A stretch of 64,000 nucleotides of DNA, taken from assembly GCF_030345335.1 (NCBI RefSeq), contig NZ_JAPVRC010000001.1:806001-870000 (forward strand), written 5' to 3'. A model generated the notes under the pieces. The model was not told the origin of the DNA and did no database searches. It worked only from the letters and a program-made list of their open reading frames with translations. Of this stretch, positions 36,195 through 46,410 are shown in pieces. A program made the translations under genes and the position numbers. Within the stretch, counting starts at the first letter, position 1. Each line of letters begins with the position of its first letter. This DNA is from Halobacillus campisalis. GTDB lineage: Bacteria; Bacillota; Bacilli; Bacillales; Halobacillaceae.

Positions 36195-39100
36195 ATGGCA
36201 AACAGCCCGAATAATGGTAGAAAAAAAATAGATTGGAAAGCTTTATGGCAGACCGGAAAAATTCAAAGATCCACGCGAATCGGCTATGATGTAGTATGGA
36301 ATGTGATTTTATTCTTTATTATCATCGGTGTAGTAGGTCTGTTTTTTGCCGGGGGTGTAGGTGCTGGATACTTTGCCTCTCTTGTCAAAGACGAACCGAC
36401 CAGGCCGCAGGAGGAAATGGAAGAAGAAATTTATAATTATGAAGAAACCTCACAAGTTTATTTTTCAGACGAAAAATTACTAGGTAATGTACGAACCGAT
36501 TTATATCGTCAAGAGTCTTCCCTCGATGATATCAGTGATAACCTGGAAGAAGCTGTGATTGCTACGGAAGATGAGTACTTCAATAATCATGATGGGATCG
36601 TACCAAAAGCTGTGCTTCGAGCGATGGTACAAGAAGCAACCAACGCTTCGACTCAAACTGGTGGAAGTACGCTTACTCAGCAAATTGTAAAAAATCAAAT
36701 CCTGACAAGTGAAGTTTCCTTCGAAAGAAAAGCAAAAGAAATGCTTATTGCCATGCGCATTGAACGTTTTTTTGAAAAAGATGAAATCTTAGAAGCATAC
36801 TTAAATATTGTACCATTCGGCCGTAATGCCAATGGAGATAACATAGCAGGTGCTGAGACGGCAGCAAAAGGGATATTCGGCGTAAGTGCTGATGAATTAT
36901 CAATTCCTCAGGCAGCCTTTATAGCAGGTCTTCCTCAAAACCCATACAGCTACACTCCATTTCTTAATAATGGTGAACCTAAATCTGAAGAACAGCTCCA
37001 GCCGGGTTTGGATCGGATGAACGAAGTGTTAAGCCGTATGCATGACACTGAATATATATCAGATGAGGAATATCAAGAAGCACTAAAATTTGATTTGGCC
37101 GAGAGTTTGACAGAGCCGAAAAGTAAGTCAAGGGACAAGTACCCTTTCTTAACAGATGAAGTAAAAAAACGCGCTAAGGAAATTATTGTGGAACAGCTGG
37201 CTAAAGAAAATGGCGATTCCCTCTCTGATTTAAATGAAGATGAAGAGCTTGCCGAAGAGTACAGTACTTTAGCTGATCGTCAGCTAAGCTCGGGTGGATA
37301 TAAAATCCATACCACAATCGACCAAGAGGTTTATGATGTAATGCAGGAAGTTAAAGATAATTATAATAATTATGGAAGAAACAAAGTTGTTTCAGTAGAG
37401 AATTCAGAAGGTGAACTAGTAGATATGGAAATTCCCGTCCAAGTAGGAAGTACGCTTATCGAAAATACAACAGGTAAAATTATTGGCTTTATTGGCGGGC
37501 GCGATTTCGAGGAGCAGCAGTTGAACCATGCAACCCGGGCTTCTCGCTCACCAGGTAGTACAATGAAACCATTGGCTGCATATGGTCCAGGTATCGATAT
37601 GGGGGAGATTCATCCTGGTTCTGTTTTTGCTGACGTTCCTTTTAACTACCCAGAATCAACAGGTGGCAAGGAACTAAAAAACTACGGCGATGGATACAAT
37701 GGCTTCACTTCTTCTCGAGAAGCTTTGAAAAAATCGTATAACATACCAGCCGTCGAAGCATACATGGATATTTTAGATGAAAACCCAGGTGAAAATTATT
37801 TGGACAAAATGGGATTCACTACCTTTAATGAGAATGATTATGTCAATCCTTCATTCGTTTTAGGCACGTCTGACGTGACAAACGAAGAAAATACGAATGC
37901 TTACGCTACGTTTGGCAACAACGGGGATTTTGTAGATGCGTATATGATTGAAAAGATCGAAACCAAAGAAGGAGAAACCTTCTATGAGCACGAATCTGAA
38001 AAAGAAGAAGTGTTCAGTCCACAAGCTTCTTATCTTACGGTGGACATGATGAGAGATGTTCTTGATTCCGGGACTGCGGCCAGTGTACCAGGTCAATTAT
38101 CAAATCCTGATGTCGACTGGGCAGGTAAAACGGGTACTTCCCAGGAGTATAAAGATGCCTGGTTCGTAGCCACTAACCCTAACGTCACTATGAGCATGTG
38201 GATGGGATATGATTTCGAGGAACAATTGGATAGCAACGGTTACAGCAGCAGAAACACAGGGCTGTGGGCGGATGTAGTCAATGCTGTTTCTGAAATCCGT
38301 CCGGATCTTATGGTTCCTGAGAATGATTTCGAAGAACCAGAGGGGATCGAGACGAACTCTTATTGTGCAACTTCAGGACTTTTAGCATCCGATTTGTGTG
38401 AATCAGTAGGTATTACAAAAAGTGACCTGTATATTTCAGAGTTTGCACCTTCTGAAGAAGATGACAGTTTAACCGACGGCGGTGACTTTGTTAAAATCAA
38501 AGGAAATCAATATCCTGCTGGAGATGATACGCCAAGCGAATTCATCATAGAGGGAGGATCGGGCGTGACCATCAAACCCGAGTTCCTCGAAGAAAATGAT
38601 TTGGATACTGAAGAGAAATTAGAACATTTGATACCCAATTCAAACGCTTGGGACGATGTTGCTCTTCCTTCTTTAGATTCGAGCGCATCGTCTAGTGAAA
38701 TAGAAAACGACGGAGAAAACCCATCGCCGCCAGGATCTGTTTCAGCCGGTTCTTCATCAATCAGCTGGTCACAGTCATCTAGTGATGATGTAGTGGGTTA
38801 CAGGGTGTACCGTGCTTCTTCACCTGGAGGTTCTTTTTCAAGAGTGGGTAGTACTAGAAGTACAAGTTATTCCTTCTCTGGTCAAGACGGCATATATGCT
38901 GTAAGGGCTGTAGATTATTTCGGAGAATCTTCCAGTCTTTCCTCTACAACAGAGGTAAGTAGTCCTGGCACGTCCAGTAATAGCAGCGCAACTGAGAATA
39001 ATAATTCAGAAAGATCGGTTTCCTCCAGTAATGAATCCGACAATGAAACTGACTCGAGCGGAGGTAACTCAGATTCATCCAGTGGTGAGTCCGAGAATGG

Positions 39101-39623
39101 TACTAACTCGAGCGGAGGTAACTCAGGTTCATCCAGCGGTGAGCCCGGGAATGGTACTAACTCGAGCGGAGGTAACTCAGGTTCTTCCAGCGATGAGTCC
39201 GGGAGTGAAACTGACTCTAGCGGAGGTAACTCAGGTTCTTCCAGCGATGAGTCCGGGAGTGAAACTGACTCAAGCGGAGGTAACTCAGACTCATCCAGCG
39301 ATGAGTCCGGGAGTGAAACTGACTCTAGCGGAGGTAACTCAGACTCATCCAGCGATGAGTCCGGGAGTGAAACTGACTCTAGCGGAAATAACTCAGACTC
39401 ATCCAGCGATGAGTCCGGGGATGAAAACGAACCGAGCGGAAATAACTCAGACTCATCAAATGAGGAGTCCGAAAATGAAAACGAGTCGAGTGAAGAAGAT
39501 TCATTCTCCACTAACAGTGATGCAAGCGATAGTAACGAATCAGAGGATGAAAGCTCCGAAGATGAAAATAATGAAGAAAACGATTCTACTGAAGGTTCTG
39601 AGGATAACGGCTCTGAAGAATAG
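36195..39623 (+). CDS. Class A penicillin-binding protein with acidic repeat tail
   Basis: 1142 aa; ATG at 36195 follows TAGGAGG (the frame opens 19 codons earlier). Cytoplasmic N terminus, one membrane anchor (about residues 34-60), GT51 glycosyltransferase (EDEYFNNHDG about 122, GGSTLTQQIVKN, RKAKEM, KDEILEAYLN), transpeptidase with S-T-M-K (Ser455), SYN (about 515) and K-T-G-T (Lys645). A fibronectin-III-like domain (about 842-920) and a Ser/Glu/Asp/Gly tail with eight 18-residue repeats (952-1095) follow. Polymerises and cross-links peptidoglycan outside the membrane. It stands where acsA sits in B. subtilis. Confidence 0.93.
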   Translation: MANSPNNGRKKIDWKALWQTGKIQRSTRIGYDVVWNVILFFIIIGVVGLFFAGGVGAGYFASLVKDEPTRPQEEMEEEIYNYEETSQVYFSDEKLLGNVRTDLYRQESSLDDISDNLEEAVIATEDEYFNNHDGIVPKAVLRAMVQEATNASTQTGGSTLTQQIVKNQILTSEVSFERKAKEMLIAMRIERFFEKDEILEAYLNIVPFGRNANGDNIAGAETAAKGIFGVSADELSIPQAAFIAGLPQNPYSYTPFLNNGEPKSEEQLQPGLDRMNEVLSRMHDTEYISDEEYQEALKFDLAESLTEPKSKSRDKYPFLTDEVKKRAKEIIVEQLAKENGDSLSDLNEDEELAEEYSTLADRQLSSGGYKIHTTIDQEVYDVMQEVKDNYNNYGRNKVVSVENSEGELVDMEIPVQVGSTLIENTTGKIIGFIGGRDFEEQQLNHATRASRSPGSTMKPLAAYGPGIDMGEIHPGSVFADVPFNYPESTGGKELKNYGDGYNGFTSSREALKKSYNIPAVEAYMDILDENPGENYLDKMGFTTFNENDYVNPSFVLGTSDVTNEENTNAYATFGNNGDFVDAYMIEKIETKEGETFYEHESEKEEVFSPQASYLTVDMMRDVLDSGTAASVPGQLSNPDVDWAGKTGTSQEYKDAWFVATNPNVTMSMWMGYDFEEQLDSNGYSSRNTGLWADVVNAVSEIRPDLMVPENDFEEPEGIETNSYCATSGLLASDLCESVGITKSDLYISEFAPSEEDDSLTDGGDFVKIKGNQYPAGDDTPSEFIIEGGSGVTIKPEFLEENDLDTEEKLEHLIPNSNAWDDVALPSLDSSASSSEIENDGENPSPPGSVSAGSSSISWSQSSSDDVVGYRVYRASSPGGSFSRVGSTRSTSYSFSGQDGIYAVRAVDYFGESSSLSSTTEVSSPGTSSNSSATENNNSERSVSSSNESDNETDSSGGNSDSSSGESENGTNSSGGNSGSSSGEPGNGTNSSGGNSGSSSDESGSETDSSGGNSGSSSDESGSETDSSGGNSDSSSDESGSETDSSGGNSDSSSDESGSETDSSGNNSDSSSDESGDENEPSGNNSDSSNEESENENESSEEDSFSTNSDASDSNESEDESSEDENNEENDSTEGSEDNGSEE
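39048..39479 (+). repeat. 54-bp tandem repeats in PBP tail, 8 units
   Basis: Eight in-frame 54-bp units (18 aa, type TDSSGGNSDSSSDESGSE), the middle ones nearly identical at DNA level and the ends diverged. Likely to vary in number among strains by slippage or recombination. Confidence 0.9.
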
Positions 39624-39652
39624 TCACTAGAATAATTAAATAATTCCTTGAA

Positions 39653-39685
39653 AACTTCAGTCCAAATTAAGACTGGAGTTTTTTT
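39653..39685 (+). terminator. Terminator of PBP gene
   Basis: A 10-bp stem with one mismatch (AACTTCAGTC/GACTGGAGTT), then seven T. Confidence 0.85.
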
Positions 39686-39767
39686 CCTTAGATAATTTAA
39701 ATTCTATTCTCTTCATGTATAATGAAGACTATACGAAGTTCTCATCTCTTCAATAGGTGGTGAAGCA

Positions 39768-40418
39768 ATGGAACATGAAAAAACCTTTAATCAACAAACA
39801 TTTGACACAGAATATGGCCCTATGGAAGTTCTGGGTCCTTTATCTTCAGAAGAACTGGCTCAGTATAGCTTTCATGAAAAACTGAATGCATTTAGACCTC
39901 CAGCTAAGCAATTTGAAGCGCTTCAAAGTATAGCTGACTTTGACGAAGGACGAATTATCGCAGCAACCCACGATCAAACAATCGTAGGATACGTTACTTA
40001 TTTGCACCCTGACCCTATGGAACGATGGTCTGAAGGAAAAATGGAAGATTTAATTGAATTAGGAGCCATAGAAGTTGCTCCAGAATTCCGAGGATTTCGT
40101 GTAGGCTCTAGACTGCTGAAACTTTCCATGTTGGATCCCTTTATGGAAAATTACATTATTATTTCTACCGAATACTACTGGCACTGGGACCTTAAAGGCA
40201 CCAAGCTGAGTATATGGAATTATCGTAAAGTTATGGAAAAAATGATGGGCGCTGGTGGTCTTACTCCTTCCCCCACAGATGATCCAGAAATCATTTCTCA
40301 TCCAGCAAACTGTTTGATGGTTAGGATCGGTTCTAACGTATCAGAAGCCTCCATTGAAAAGTTTGATGAACTACGCTTTTTGACAAGAAACCAATATCGT
40401 AAATCACGGGGGGTTTAA
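39768..40418 (+). CDS. acuA: Protein acetyltransferase AcuA
   Basis: 216 aa GNAT domain (about residues 60-150; acetyl-CoA loop in EFRGFRVGSRLL). In B. subtilis AcuA acetylates and inactivates acetyl-CoA synthetase AcsA. RBS GGTGGTGA before ATG. First gene of acuABC; acuB starts 3 bp after. The usual partner gene acsA is not adjacent. Confidence 0.93.
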   Translation: MEHEKTFNQQTFDTEYGPMEVLGPLSSEELAQYSFHEKLNAFRPPAKQFEALQSIADFDEGRIIAATHDQTIVGYVTYLHPDPMERWSEGKMEDLIELGAIEVAPEFRGFRVGSRLLKLSMLDPFMENYIIISTEYYWHWDLKGTKLSIWNYRKVMEKMMGAGGLTPSPTDDPEIISHPANCLMVRIGSNVSEASIEKFDELRFLTRNQYRKSRGV

Positions 40419-40420
40419 CC

Positions 40421-41068
40421 ATGTTAGTAGAAGAAGTCATGAAAACAAAAGTCCACACATTGACACCTGACGACCCCATAATAAAGGCACTTCAACTCTT
40501 ACACGAGCATCATATCCGTCATATACCGATTGTGGATGAAAGCTATTGTGTCATTGGGATTGTCTCAGATCGGGACGTCCGTGATGCGAGTCCATCAATT
40601 CTTGATGAGCCTTCCGAGTCGGAACAATTGAAAAGTCCTATCCATTCCATCATGACGACACCTGTCACCACGGTTCATCCCCTTGATTTCGTAGAAGAAG
40701 TAGCATCCATTTTTTACGAGCAAGAAATTGCATGTGTTCCCGTTATGAGAAACGATAAACTAGTCGGAATTTTAACTGAAAAAGATATGCTGCACACTAT
40801 GATACAGCTAACAGGAACTCATGTGCAAAGCTCTCAAATTGAAGTCAAAGTACTAAATAAACCTGGAATGTTACCTCAGGTTATGCAAGTGTTTGGAAAA
40901 AGAAAAGTAAATATAAGTTCTGTGCTCATCTACCCTTATAAACCTGATGCGAATTATAAAATTATTGTGATTCGTATTCAAACCATGAATCCTTTACCTA
41001 CTATTAAGGATTTAAAAGAATCAGGTTACGAAGTTCTATGGCCTAAAATGCCGGGGATGACTTCATGA
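40421..41068 (+). CDS. acuB: AcuB, CBS-ACT domain protein
   Basis: 215 aa: two CBS motifs (residues 1-58 and 77-130) and a C-terminal ACT domain (about 138-210; EVKVLNKPGMLPQVMQVFG). Member of the acetoin/acetate utilisation operon; role unclear even in B. subtilis, probably a regulatory nucleotide or small-ligand sensor. Its stop overlaps the acuC start (ATGA). Confidence 0.93.
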   Translation: MLVEEVMKTKVHTLTPDDPIIKALQLLHEHHIRHIPIVDESYCVIGIVSDRDVRDASPSILDEPSESEQLKSPIHSIMTTPVTTVHPLDFVEEVASIFYEQEIACVPVMRNDKLVGILTEKDMLHTMIQLTGTHVQSSQIEVKVLNKPGMLPQVMQVFGKRKVNISSVLIYPYKPDANYKIIVIRIQTMNPLPTIKDLKESGYEVLWPKMPGMTS

Positions 41069-42240
41069 GCTGCCGTTCAAAATTCGTTTTCTCGGATGAT
41101 GTATTGAAGTACAAGTTCAAGGACGATCATCCGTTTAACCAACTGAGAGTAGCCATGACGAAAGATCTTCTTGAAAATGAACATGCTTTATCAGATGAGC
41201 ACATTTTAACACCGAGAATTGCCACAGAAGAGGAGCTATGCCTCTTTCATAGCAGTAAATATGTCGAAGCCGTAAAAAAAGCTGGCAGTGAAAACTTAAC
41301 AGAAGAAGAAGGCTTGGAATATGGAATAGGTACTGAGGATACACCAATGTTTGAAGGGATGCATGAAGCGTCTTCTCTTTTAGTAGGGAGTACGCTGACA
41401 GCTATTGATTCTGTCTTAAACGGCGAGACTGACCACGTACTTAATCTGGGCGGAGGTCTTCATCACGGTTTCGAGAGGAAAGCCTCTGGCTTCTGCATCT
41501 ATAATGATGGAGCAGTAGGCATTAAATATATACGAGAAAAGACGGATTACAAAGTACTATATGTCGATACAGATGCTCATCACGGCGACGGAGTGCAATG
41601 GGCCTTTTACGATGACCCGAATGTATGCACATTTTCCATTCACGAAACTGGCCGCTACTTGTTCCCGGGTACAGGTAACGTCAATGAACGAGGACTGAAA
41701 GAAGGCTATGGATATTCTTTTAACTTGCCGATCGATGCGTTCACAGAAGATGACTCTTTTCTAGAAGTATATGAATACGCTTTCAAACAAATTATGGAGT
41801 TTTTCAAACCGGACATCATTATTACACAAAATGGTGCTGACGCTCATTTCTTAGACCCCTTAACCCATTTATGTTCAACTATGAAAATTTATGAAAAGAT
41901 CCCTGAAATCGCTCATAAATTCGCTCATGAATACTGTGGTGGTAAATGGGTCGCTTTAGGCGGAGGTGGCTATGACATTTGGAGGGTAGTCCCAAGAGCG
42001 TGGGCACAAATTTGGAATGTAATGTCTTCTGGTGTGCCTTTTCAAGGAGACTTGCCACAGGGTTGGATAAAGAATTGGGAAGCTCAATCCCCTGTTGAAC
42101 TGCCTAAACAATGGAGCGACCCAGCTGATGCTTATGAAGCTATCCCCAGGAGACAGGAAATCACCGAGAAGAACAAAAAAGTACTTGAAAGCTGTATGAA
42201 GCTTATCCACAATCAACAAAAATTTGATACACACTCATAA
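41065..42240 (+). CDS. acuC: AcuC, histone-deacetylase-family deacetylase
   Basis: 391 aa class I/II HDAC fold: LGGGLHHG (about residues 129-136), the Zn site DTDAHHGDGV (about 169-178) and the second Asp in QNGADAHFLDPL. In B. subtilis AcuC reverses AcuA acetylation of AcsA. Overlaps acuB by 4 bp. Confidence 0.95.
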   Translation: MSCRSKFVFSDDVLKYKFKDDHPFNQLRVAMTKDLLENEHALSDEHILTPRIATEEELCLFHSSKYVEAVKKAGSENLTEEEGLEYGIGTEDTPMFEGMHEASSLLVGSTLTAIDSVLNGETDHVLNLGGGLHHGFERKASGFCIYNDGAVGIKYIREKTDYKVLYVDTDAHHGDGVQWAFYDDPNVCTFSIHETGRYLFPGTGNVNERGLKEGYGYSFNLPIDAFTEDDSFLEVYEYAFKQIMEFFKPDIIITQNGADAHFLDPLTHLCSTMKIYEKIPEIAHKFAHEYCGGKWVALGGGGYDIWRVVPRAWAQIWNVMSSGVPFQGDLPQGWIKNWEAQSPVELPKQWSDPADAYEAIPRRQEITEKNKKVLESCMKLIHNQQKFDTHS

Positions 42241-42270
42241 AGAAAGAGACTTCCGAAGAAGTCTCTTTCT
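42241..42270. terminator. Bidirectional terminator between acuC and motS
   Basis: A perfect 13-bp stem AGAAAGAGACTTC/GAAGTCTCTTTCT with 4-base loop between convergent genes. Confidence 0.88.
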
Positions 42271-42274
42271 TTAT

Positions 42275-43084
42275 CTATGAAGAGTATTCAGGGTCTAAAA
42301 TGACAATTTCAACTCTTCTATTCTCTCTCAAGTTTTCTGGAGAATCATTAGGTACTACCGGCCTTGTATCAGCATAAGCTACAGCTGACAACCTGCTGCC
42401 TTGAAGCGATTCATTATCACTCGTCAAAAATCTGATTACGCTCCCTGCACGAGCCGCTGACAATTCCCAATTCGAAGGATATTGGAAGGTAGAGATTGGT
42501 CGATCATCTGTATGTCCTTCTACTTCCACATGATTAGGTACATTTCCTAAAAGCTGCCCCACCTTACTTAAAAAGGGCTCACCTGAAGATAGTATAGTCG
42601 CTTCACCGGTTTCAAAGAGAAGTTGTTCCTGTAAAACAAGAACTACTCCCTTATCTGTTCGAGAAGCGGATATAATATCCTGAAGCTCATTATTTTCTAA
42701 AAATTCATCAACCTCGTTGAGTAACTCATCTAAATCAGCTTCTGATTCTGATTCATTTTTTTCCTCATCTTCTTCATCATTTTCATCGGCTGCTACATTA
42801 TCAGGTGTTTCAGCTGGTTCTTCAAATTCATTACTTTCTTCGCCATTTTCCTGAATTTTAGTTTGTTCAGTAGGGTAGTCATTTTCGACTGTGGATGGAT
42901 AAGAATCGAAGATCATTCGGTTTCGAAAGGATTCTGCAACCGCGTCGAATTTAACTAAGTTGATTTGGGACATCGAAAACAATAATATGAAAAATACTAA
43001 TATTAAAGTTATCATGTCGGCGTATGTCGTCATCCACTTAGGAGACCCCTTTGAATTTTTAGGCTGGCCTCTTCTAAGCTTCAT
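42275..43084 (-). CDS. motS: Flagellar stator protein MotS (MotB-like)
   Basis: 269 aa. One membrane helix with the ion-binding Asp23 in TYADMITLILVFF; Val30, seven residues on, is the residue linked to Na+ use in MotS/PomB. A long acidic linker (about residues 60-125) precedes the OmpA-like peptidoglycan-binding domain (GHTDDRPIS...LSAARAGSVIRFL...NRRVEIVI). Overlaps motP by 11 bp. With MotP it should form a Na+-driven stator. Confidence 0.93.
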   Translation of the reverse strand: MKLRRGQPKNSKGSPKWMTTYADMITLILVFFILLFSMSQINLVKFDAVAESFRNRMIFDSYPSTVENDYPTEQTKIQENGEESNEFEEPAETPDNVAADENDEEDEEKNESESEADLDELLNEVDEFLENNELQDIISASRTDKGVVLVLQEQLLFETGEATILSSGEPFLSKVGQLLGNVPNHVEVEGHTDDRPISTFQYPSNWELSAARAGSVIRFLTSDNESLQGSRLSAVAYADTRPVVPNDSPENLRENRRVEIVILDPEYSS

Positions 43085-43907
43085 TTGCTGTTTCCTTCAT
43101 CTGCTCTTCTTCGATTTTCTCTTTTTCCTTTGCGGCTTCTCTTTTATCTTTTTCAGATAAAAATGCGCTCAGCTTTTCTTCTAACAACTTAGGATTCTGA
43201 CCAGATTGGACTCCAATGACGCCTTCGATTATGACTTGTTTAGAGAAAATTTCTTTATCCGTTTTGTTAGCAAGCTTACCGGCCATCGGAATGAATACGA
43301 GGTTAGCCAGCAGCGTCCCGTATAATGTTGTAAGCAAAGCTACTGCCATCTTTGGACCAAGTGTCTCGGGGTCGGTCAATGATTCGAGCATCAATACCAA
43401 TCCGATCAAAGTTCCGATCATCCCCCAGGCAGGTGCATACTCCCCTGCCTTTTCTACAAGAGAACGCCCACGATAATGTCGTTCTTCCATTGCAGTAATC
43501 TCAGCAGACATAATTTCATTAATAACTTCCGGCTCTATACCGTCTACTGCCAGCAGTACACCTTTTTTAATAAAAGGGTCGTCTACTTCTTCTACTTCAA
43601 CTTCTAATGCCAGCAGACCTTCTCTACGAGCTCTCTCAGACAGTTTGACAAACAATTGGATCAACTGCACTAGGTTAGCATCACTTCTCTTAAAGGCCTC
43701 TCTGATCACTTTGAAGCTCAGTTTCAATTCTGCAAAGTTGAAGTTGACTAACAGCGCAGCTATAAGACCGCCTATTACGATAAAAATTGATGCTATATCT
43801 ATAAATGAAACCGCGCCCCCAACTCCTGCGTTAGCTACGATTCCGAACATTACCATAATAAATCCAAGAGTTATACCAATTGGAGTCAATAGATCTCGTT
43901 TCCTCAT
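43074..43907 (-). CDS. motP: Flagellar stator protein MotP (MotA-like)
   Basis: 277 aa with four membrane segments (about residues 8-28, 33-52, 155-175, 188-208), the cytoplasmic loop with the charged RAR-REG-L segment, and GEYAPAWGMIGTLIGLV before helix 3. A charged C-terminal tail. MotPS genes next to ccpA as in Bacillus, where the pair is Na+-coupled. GGGAGAGAG before ATG. Confidence 0.93.
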   Translation of the reverse strand: MRKRDLLTPIGITLGFIMVMFGIVANAGVGGAVSFIDIASIFIVIGGLIAALLVNFNFAELKLSFKVIREAFKRSDANLVQLIQLFVKLSERARREGLLALEVEVEEVDDPFIKKGVLLAVDGIEPEVINEIMSAEITAMEERHYRGRSLVEKAGEYAPAWGMIGTLIGLVLMLESLTDPETLGPKMAVALLTTLYGTLLANLVFIPMAGKLANKTDKEIFSKQVIIEGVIGVQSGQNPKLLEEKLSAFLSEKDKREAAKEKEKIEEEQMKETANEA

Positions 43908-43956
43908 TTATCTCTCTCCCCGATTAATAAATACCATGATAGTATTTATATCGGCA

Positions 43957-44958
43957 CTATTTTCTTTGAGTTGAGTTCCTCTCGACAATTCGGTGAGGTA
44001 ATGTCACATTTTGTTCCTCTACTTCTTCTTTGTCCATTAATTTCGTCAGCAGTCTCATAGCTACCGCTCCTATATCATACATCGGCTGCACCACCGTTGA
44101 TAATGTCGGGCGAATCATCGTTGCCAGTCGGGTATTATCAAAACCAAATACTTCGACATCCTCTGGAACGTTTAAACCACGGTCCTGAGCACCATGGATA
44201 ACACCCAGAGCCATTTCATCTGAAGCTACAAATATAGACTGTGGTTTCTCTTCAGCACTCCACAGCTGTTCAAATGCTTCTAGTCCTGAATCATAGGAGT
44301 AGTCTCCTGTTGTAATCAAATTATCATCAACCTTCAGGCCTTTATCACGCAAAGCTTTTTTGTAGCCTTCCTCTTTTTGATAATTAATTTCCGTATTCTC
44401 TGGTCCTGACACAAAAGCTATGCGGGTATGACCGTGGGAAAGCAGAAGTTCTGTAACTTCATAAGAAGCTTTTTCATAATCAATATTCACAGAGGGCGTT
44501 TCTCCCGACTCATCGATAGTTGCTGCCAAAGCCAAAGGTACTGAGGCGTTCTTGAATTCACGAGTGTGATCCTCCGTTATCTTTCCTCCCATGAAAACAA
44601 GGCCGTCCACTTGTTTTCCAAGCATGGCATTAATCAAATGCAGCTCTTTATCTTTATTCTGATCTGAATTACTCAGAATAATATTGTAATTGTACATAGT
44701 AGCTATATCTTCAATTCCCCGAGCCAGTTCGGCAAAGAATATGCTGGAAATATCAGGTATTATTACACCTACGGTTGTAGTTTTTTTACTAGCAAGCCCT
44801 CTCGCTACTGCATTTGGTCGATAACCCAAACGTTCTATGGCTTCGTGTACTTTCTTTCTCGTAGCAGGCTTTACATTCGGGTTTCCGTTTACTACACGAG
44901 AAACAGTAGCCATGGAAACATTTGCTTCTCTTGCTACATCATATATTGTTACATTCAT
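43957..44958 (-). CDS. ccpA: Catabolite control protein A
   Basis: 333 aa LacI-family regulator: HTH and hinge at residues 1-60 ([22 protein letters not shown], split over the DNA-reading helices; [12 protein letters not shown] is the hinge), then the periplasmic-binding-like core that binds HPr-Ser46-P. Master regulator of carbon catabolite control; a likely target in this window is the cre upstream of ackA. GAAGGAGG precedes the ATG. Confidence 0.96.
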   Translation of the reverse strand: MNVTIYDVAREANVSMATVSRVVNGNPNVKPATRKKVHEAIERLGYRPNAVARGLASKKTTTVGVIIPDISSIFFAELARGIEDIATMYNYNIILSNSDQNKDKELHLINAMLGKQVDGLVFMGGKITEDHTREFKNASVPLALAATIDESGETPSVNIDYEKASYEVTELLLSHGHTRIAFVSGPENTEINYQKEEGYKKALRDKGLKVDDNLITTGDYSYDSGLEAFEQLWSAEEKPQSIFVASDEMALGVIHGAQDRGLNVPEDVEVFGFDNTRLATMIRPTLSTVVQPMYDIGAVAMRLLTKLMDKEEVEEQNVTLPHRIVERNSTQRK

Positions 44959-45103
44959 ACTGCATCCTCCTTCGTCGATTGACAGACTACATATTTGATA
45001 AAATAATCATACGATAGTTATTCTCGTTCCGCAATGTTCGACTATTTATACTTCTATATGCATACCTTACCTATTATAACGGATTTTCATTCAACAAAAA
45101 AAT

Positions 45104-45131
45104 AAGTCAGGCTGATTTAATAGCCTGACTT
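45104..45131 (-). terminator. Terminator of aroA
   Basis: A perfect 10-bp stem AAGTCAGGCT/AGCCTGACTT followed on the minus strand by ATTTTTTTG. Confidence 0.9.
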
Positions 45132-45143
45132 TGAAATAAATGC

Positions 45144-46202
45144 TTATTTCTTAAGCTCTTTCATGAAATTCTCAAAGGTTGGGATATCCATTTGCTGAGC
45201 TGAATCGGACAATGCGACGGCTGGATCAGGATGTACTTCAGCCATTACACCATCTGCACCTACAGCTAATGCTGCTTTTGCTGTCGGAAGCAGTAAATCT
45301 CTTCTACCAGTAGAATGTGTTACATCCACAAGGACAGGCAAGTGAGTTTCTTGTTTAAGGATTGGAACCGCTGAAATATCCAATGTGTTACGAGTCGCTT
45401 TTTCGTAAGTGCGGATTCCTCTTTCACACAGGATGATATTCTCGTTACCTCTTGAAATGATGTACTCTGCTGCGTTGATGAATTCAGAAATCGTTGCAGA
45501 AAGTCCTCTCTTTAAAAGCACGGGTTTGTTAACAGAACCTGCCGCTTTCAATAATTCAAAGTTCTGCATATTTCTTGCACCAATTTGAATAACATCGAGG
45601 TACTCTACAGCTTTTTCTATATCTGCAGGGTTTACTATCTCACTCACTACTGCTAAGTCATGTTCATCCGCTGCTTCCTTTAATATCTTGAGGCCCTCTA
45701 ATCCAAGGCCCTGGAAGTCGTAAGGAGAAGTTCTCGGTTTGAAGGCTCCTCCACGAAGCAGCTTGATTCCCTGTTTTTTAACTGCTTCAGCTACTTGAGA
45801 TACTTGCTCATAGCTCTCAACCGCACAAGGTCCCATAACAAAGTGAGGGTTGCCATCACCGATACGATCTCCTTTAATGTCAACGATCGTATCTTCAGGC
45901 TTTTTCTTACGTGATACAAGCAATGCTTTTCTATGATCGTCTTCTTGAAGTTCAAGACCTGCTTTGAAAATTTCCTTGAATAGAGAAGTAATCGTAGAGT
46001 CCTCAAAAGGACCGTCATTTTTCTCTGTCAATTGATCAAACATGACTCGCTCACGAACTGGGTCAAAACGATTCATCCCTTGTTTTTCCTTGATCTGACC
46101 GATATCCTTTACCAGTTCACCGCGTTTATTGATTAAATTCAAAAGCTGCAAATTAACCTCTTCAAGCTGGCCGCGCAGCTCGTCTAATTGTTGATTACTC
46201 AT
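45144..46202 (-). CDS. aroA: DAHP synthase with N-terminal chorismate mutase
   Basis: 352 aa fusion. Residues 1-85 are an AroQ-type chorismate mutase ([19 protein letters not shown]), residues about 95-352 a type I-beta KDO8P-like DAHP synthase ([48 protein letters not shown]). First step of aromatic amino-acid synthesis; the mutase domain serves as feedback sensor in Bacillus. Upstream of ccpA as in B. subtilis. AGGAGG before ATG. Confidence 0.96.
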   Translation of the reverse strand: MSNQQLDELRGQLEEVNLQLLNLINKRGELVKDIGQIKEKQGMNRFDPVRERVMFDQLTEKNDGPFEDSTITSLFKEIFKAGLELQEDDHRKALLVSRKKKPEDTIVDIKGDRIGDGNPHFVMGPCAVESYEQVSQVAEAVKKQGIKLLRGGAFKPRTSPYDFQGLGLEGLKILKEAADEHDLAVVSEIVNPADIEKAVEYLDVIQIGARNMQNFELLKAAGSVNKPVLLKRGLSATISEFINAAEYIISRGNENIILCERGIRTYEKATRNTLDISAVPILKQETHLPVLVDVTHSTGRRDLLLPTAKAALAVGADGVMAEVHPDPAVALSDSAQQMDIPTFENFMKELKK

Positions 46203-46387
46203 ATTTAGTCCTCCTAAAAGATGTGTGTAATAATATTATGTTTATAATTCAAAGATAATTAGGGACAATTATAGCTAAAATAATGGAAGTTGTCACCCTT
46301 TTAAAGGATATTCATTGAGATTTATTTTTTTAAAAGTATAAAAGCTTTCTTTGGCAGGATGTTCTGCTCTACCCTACAAAAGAGATC

Positions 46388-46409
46388 AGCCGTTCAAAAA
46401 TGAACGGCT
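46388..46409 (-). terminator. Terminator-like hairpin after ytxJ
   Basis: A perfect 9-bp stem AGCCGTTCA/TGAACGGCT with 4-base loop just after the ytxJ stop; weak T-run on the minus strand. Confidence 0.65.
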
Positions 46410-46410
46410 A

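Noticed and set aside
38915-39630. Long open frames on both strands across the PBP tail (198 and 199 codons)
   Set aside because: They are by-products of the 54-bp in-frame repeats (a multiple of three keeps all frames open). No RBS, and the sense frame is continuous with the PBP.
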